A stretch of DNA of 64,000 nucleotides, from assembly GCA_947648875.1 (NCBI GenBank), contig CANSPM010000005.1:46913-110912 (forward strand), written 5' to 3'. Position 1 is the stretch's first letter. Each line of letters starts with the position of its first letter. The notes under the pieces are model-generated. The model ran no database searches. It was given only the letters and a program-made list of their open reading frames with translations, and had not been told where the DNA came from. This document shows, in pieces, positions 62,154-64,000 of the stretch. Made by a program: the position numbers and the translations under genes. The stretch comes from an uncultured Lachnospiraceae bacterium. Its GTDB lineage: Bacteria; Bacillota; Clostridia; Lachnospirales; Lachnospiraceae.

Positions 62154-62918
62154 ATGGATAAAAATATACTGGAGTTGAAAAACATCAGCTACTCCTACCA
62201 CAGCCTCCACGGGGAGACCAGGGCGCTGGACCGGATCACCTTCGGCGTCCGGGAGGGAGAGTTTGTGGCCGTGGTAGGCCCCAGCGGCTGCGGCAAATCC
62301 ACGCTGCTGTCCATTATAGCCGGCCTGCTGCCTGCGGAGGAGGGCACAATCCTGGTCAACAATCCCGACGGTTCCCTGCGGTATCCCCGGGTAGGCTACA
62401 TGTTACAGCGGGAACATCTGTTTGAATGGCGCAGCATCTACAAGAATGTAATTCTGGGGCTGGAGATAAATCATATGCTGACTCCTGACAGGCTGGAATA
62501 TGTAAACTCGCTGCTGAGAGACTACGATCTGGAAAAGTTTAAGGACAAACGCCCCAGTGAACTCTCCGGCGGCATGAAGCAGCGGGCCGCTTTGATCCGC
62601 ACTCTGGCGCTGCAGCCCCAGCTGCTTTTGCTGGATGAGCCCTTCAGCGCTCTGGACTATCAGACCCGGCTCATGGTGTCCGCGGACATCTGCCACCTGA
62701 TCCGCAGAACCGGCAAGACTGTTATTCTGATCACGCATGATCTGTCCGAAGCGGTAAGCCTGGCAGACCGCATCATAGTGCTCTCCGGCAGGCCCGCCAC
62801 CGTAAAAAGGGAGATTCCCATTCACTTAACACTCCAGGACGATTCGCCCCTGGCCGCCAGAAACGCCCCGGAGTTCAACGAATACTTCAATCAATTATGG
62901 GAGGAAATGAAGTCATGA
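62154..62918 (+). CDS. ABC transporter ATP-binding protein (SsuB/TauB-like)
   Basis: 254 residues. Walker A GPSGCGKST near 44, Q-loop MLQREHLFEW, signature LSGGMKQRAAL, Walker B LLLLDEPFSALDYQT and H-loop ITHDLSE. This combination, especially DEPFSALDYQTR, is typical of the nitrate/sulfonate/taurine or hydroxymethylpyrimidine uptake family. GAGAGAGG before the start. It overlaps the permease gene by ATGA. Confidence 0.93.
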   Translation: MDKNILELKNISYSYHSLHGETRALDRITFGVREGEFVAVVGPSGCGKSTLLSIIAGLLPAEEGTILVNNPDGSLRYPRVGYMLQREHLFEWRSIYKNVILGLEINHMLTPDRLEYVNSLLRDYDLEKFKDKRPSELSGGMKQRAALIRTLALQPQLLLLDEPFSALDYQTRLMVSADICHLIRRTGKTVILITHDLSEAVSLADRIIVLSGRPATVKREIPIHLTLQDDSPLAARNAPEFNEYFNQLWEEMKS

Positions 62919-63727
62919 GTAAGCGCAAAAAGGAATTGACGAAGCAGGAAGCATTTGTCAGGCAACATCGGCGTCATCACCACCAGATTGCTTTTTATCG
63001 GCTCTTTTTCTTTCTGCTTTTTCTGGCCCTGTGGGAGTTAAGCGCCAGGCTTGGCTGGATTGACAGCTTCTTTTTCTCCAGCCCCAGTCAGGTGGGAAAA
63101 TGTCTGTGGGGCATGGTCCTGGACCGCTCCCTGTTTTTGCATGTGGGCATCACTCTGGCGGAAACGGTAGTCAGCTTCCTGCTGGTGTTCCTGATCAGCC
63201 TGCTCTCCGCCACCCTGCTGTGGTATTCCCCAAAACTGTCAGAAATCACTGAACCCTACCTGGTGATCTTAAACAGTCTGCCAAAATCCGCCCTGGCCCC
63301 TCTTTTCATCGTGTGGCTGGGCACCGGCAGCACCACCATCGTGGTGGCGGGAATCTCCGTGGCTCTGTTCGGTTCCATCATAAGTTTTTACACCGGTTTC
63401 CAGCAGGTGGACAGCGAAAAAATCACTCTGATTTACACCCTGGGGGGGCACAAAAAAGACGCTTTCCGCAAGGTGATTCTGCCGGGGTCTATCCCCATCA
63501 TGCTCAGTACCACCAAAGTCAATATCGGCCTGGCGCTGGTGGGGGTTATCATTGGGGAATTTCTGGCGGCCAGGAGGGGCCTGGGGTATTTGATCATCTA
63601 CGGAAGCCAGGTGTTTCAGCTGAATCTGGTAATCACCAGCATTTTGATCCTGTGTGTCATTGCCATGGGCTTTTATAAAGGTATACAGTATATTGAACAC
63701 CGCATTAAAATACAACTCAAAATGTGA
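62915..63727 (+). CDS. ABC transporter permease (SsuC/TauC-like)
   Basis: 270 residues from the ATG at 62915, which overlaps the ATPase stop. Six helices and the EAA-type loop TLGGHKKDAFRKVILPGSIP near 185. Family-typical LNSLPKSALAPLFIVWLGTG. Usually a substrate-binding lipoprotein is encoded next to these genes; none is found in the remaining 270 bases of the window nor upstream, so it must lie beyond the right edge or elsewhere. The substrate cannot be told. Confidence 0.93.
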   Translation: MSKRKKELTKQEAFVRQHRRHHHQIAFYRLFFFLLFLALWELSARLGWIDSFFFSSPSQVGKCLWGMVLDRSLFLHVGITLAETVVSFLLVFLISLLSATLLWYSPKLSEITEPYLVILNSLPKSALAPLFIVWLGTGSTTIVVAGISVALFGSIISFYTGFQQVDSEKITLIYTLGGHKKDAFRKVILPGSIPIMLSTTKVNIGLALVGVIIGEFLAARRGLGYLIIYGSQVFQLNLVITSILILCVIAMGFYKGIQYIEHRIKIQLKM

Positions 63728-63917
63728 GATTGACATTTTGTATGAACTGTGCTAAACTTTCCACAGTACGGTACTTCAACGCTTTAAAGCGTCAGTGTCT
63801 TCTGGGGTACTACTTTTCACAGAGGCCGACTCTCTCTGCACGGTCCATAGTACTCCACAGAAACCTACACCGATACACGGCATCCGCCGAAATGATCCTT
63901 GCAGAGCGGATGCAAAC

Positions 63918-64000
63918 CTGAACAGTATGTTCCCGGATATTCATTACCGGGTTGCGGGCTATCCGGGGACATGCGGAACTCTGAACAGCATGTTCCCGGA
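63918..64000 (+). repeat. Dispersed repeat, start of an array at the window edge
   Basis: CTGAACAGTATGTTCCCGGA (63918-63937), then ATTACCGGG, GGGGACATGCGGAACT, and a second CTGAACAGCATGTTCCCGGA (63981-64000). The blocks match those at 49081-49193. The 190 bases before it (63728-63917) hold a CGCTTTAAAGCG palindrome but no gene. Confidence 0.7.

Noticed and set aside
63728..63917. Coding region or substrate-binding protein gene after the permease
   Set aside because: Frames are short, without start signals; only a CGCTTTAAAGCG palindrome is visible.

Overview
The window looks like part of a chromosome from an anaerobic, spore-forming member of the Lachnospiraceae (Clostridia). The sequence-based grounds are a cotJABC spore-coat operon, a GerA/SpoVAF-type germination protein, a multi-cluster [FeFe] hydrogenase, a GGGtGRT/scaffold pair, abundant GGAGG-type ribosome binding sites, and moderately GC-rich genes with AT-rich spacers. 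No rRNA, tRNA or CRISPR array was seen.

Layout. 1-8.3 kb (mostly minus): the start of a UvrD-like helicase, gltX, an [FeFe] hydrogenase, a coiled-coil protein built from 42-bp repeats, a feoA-lipoprotein-feoB cluster and inorganic pyrophosphatase. 8.4-9.5 kb (plus): cotJA-cotJB-cotJC. 9.6-11.6 kb (minus): an rtcB-prfH operon, a ribosome-damage repair pair, preceded by a promoter, a 33-codon leader ORF and an intrinsic terminator with competing hairpins. 11.6-17.6 kb: two polytopic glycosyltransferase-like membrane proteins flank a transmembrane Ser/Thr kinase. A truncated group II (IIC-like) intron sits exactly at the kinase terminator. 17.8-25.1 kb: an HTH regulator, a phosphoesterase/ProX fusion, the SpoVAF-like gene, a lipoprotein, four small membrane proteins and an AlkZ-related protein.

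25.1-37 kb is one tight seven-gene minus-strand operon: exported membrane protein, ABC ATPase, ABC-2 permease, Gly-rich membrane protein, MoxR AAA+ ATPase, DUF58 protein, and a 1577-residue protein with three von Willebrand A regions. 37-44 kb holds a chemoreceptor, an esterase with SLH-like repeats but no signal peptide, and a sensor/degenerate GGDEF/EAL protein. 44-46.5 kb is AT-rich (AraC regulator, beta-propeller) next to a small inverted-repeat element and looks acquired. 46.8-49.8 kb is a DNA-damage cluster: a small unknown gene with a LexA-like site, YolD-like protein, Y-family polymerase and SRAP protein. 50.8-52.5 kb is the GGGtGRT/scaffold operon. 52.7-64 kb: a left-handed beta-helix protein, topoisomerase III, a second EAL protein, a lipoprotein gene split by an in-frame stop, asd, argH, and an SsuBC-like ABC transporter ending in a dispersed repeat.

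The most promising candidate for something undescribed is the rtcB-prfH leader. Its four segments can pair 1:2, 2:3 or 3:4 as in classical attenuators, and the leader start codon lies in segment 1. This suggests that ribosomes stalled or damaged at initiation could switch on their own repair operon. The MoxR/vWA/DUF58/ABC operon and the phosphoesterase-ProX fusion are further leads.
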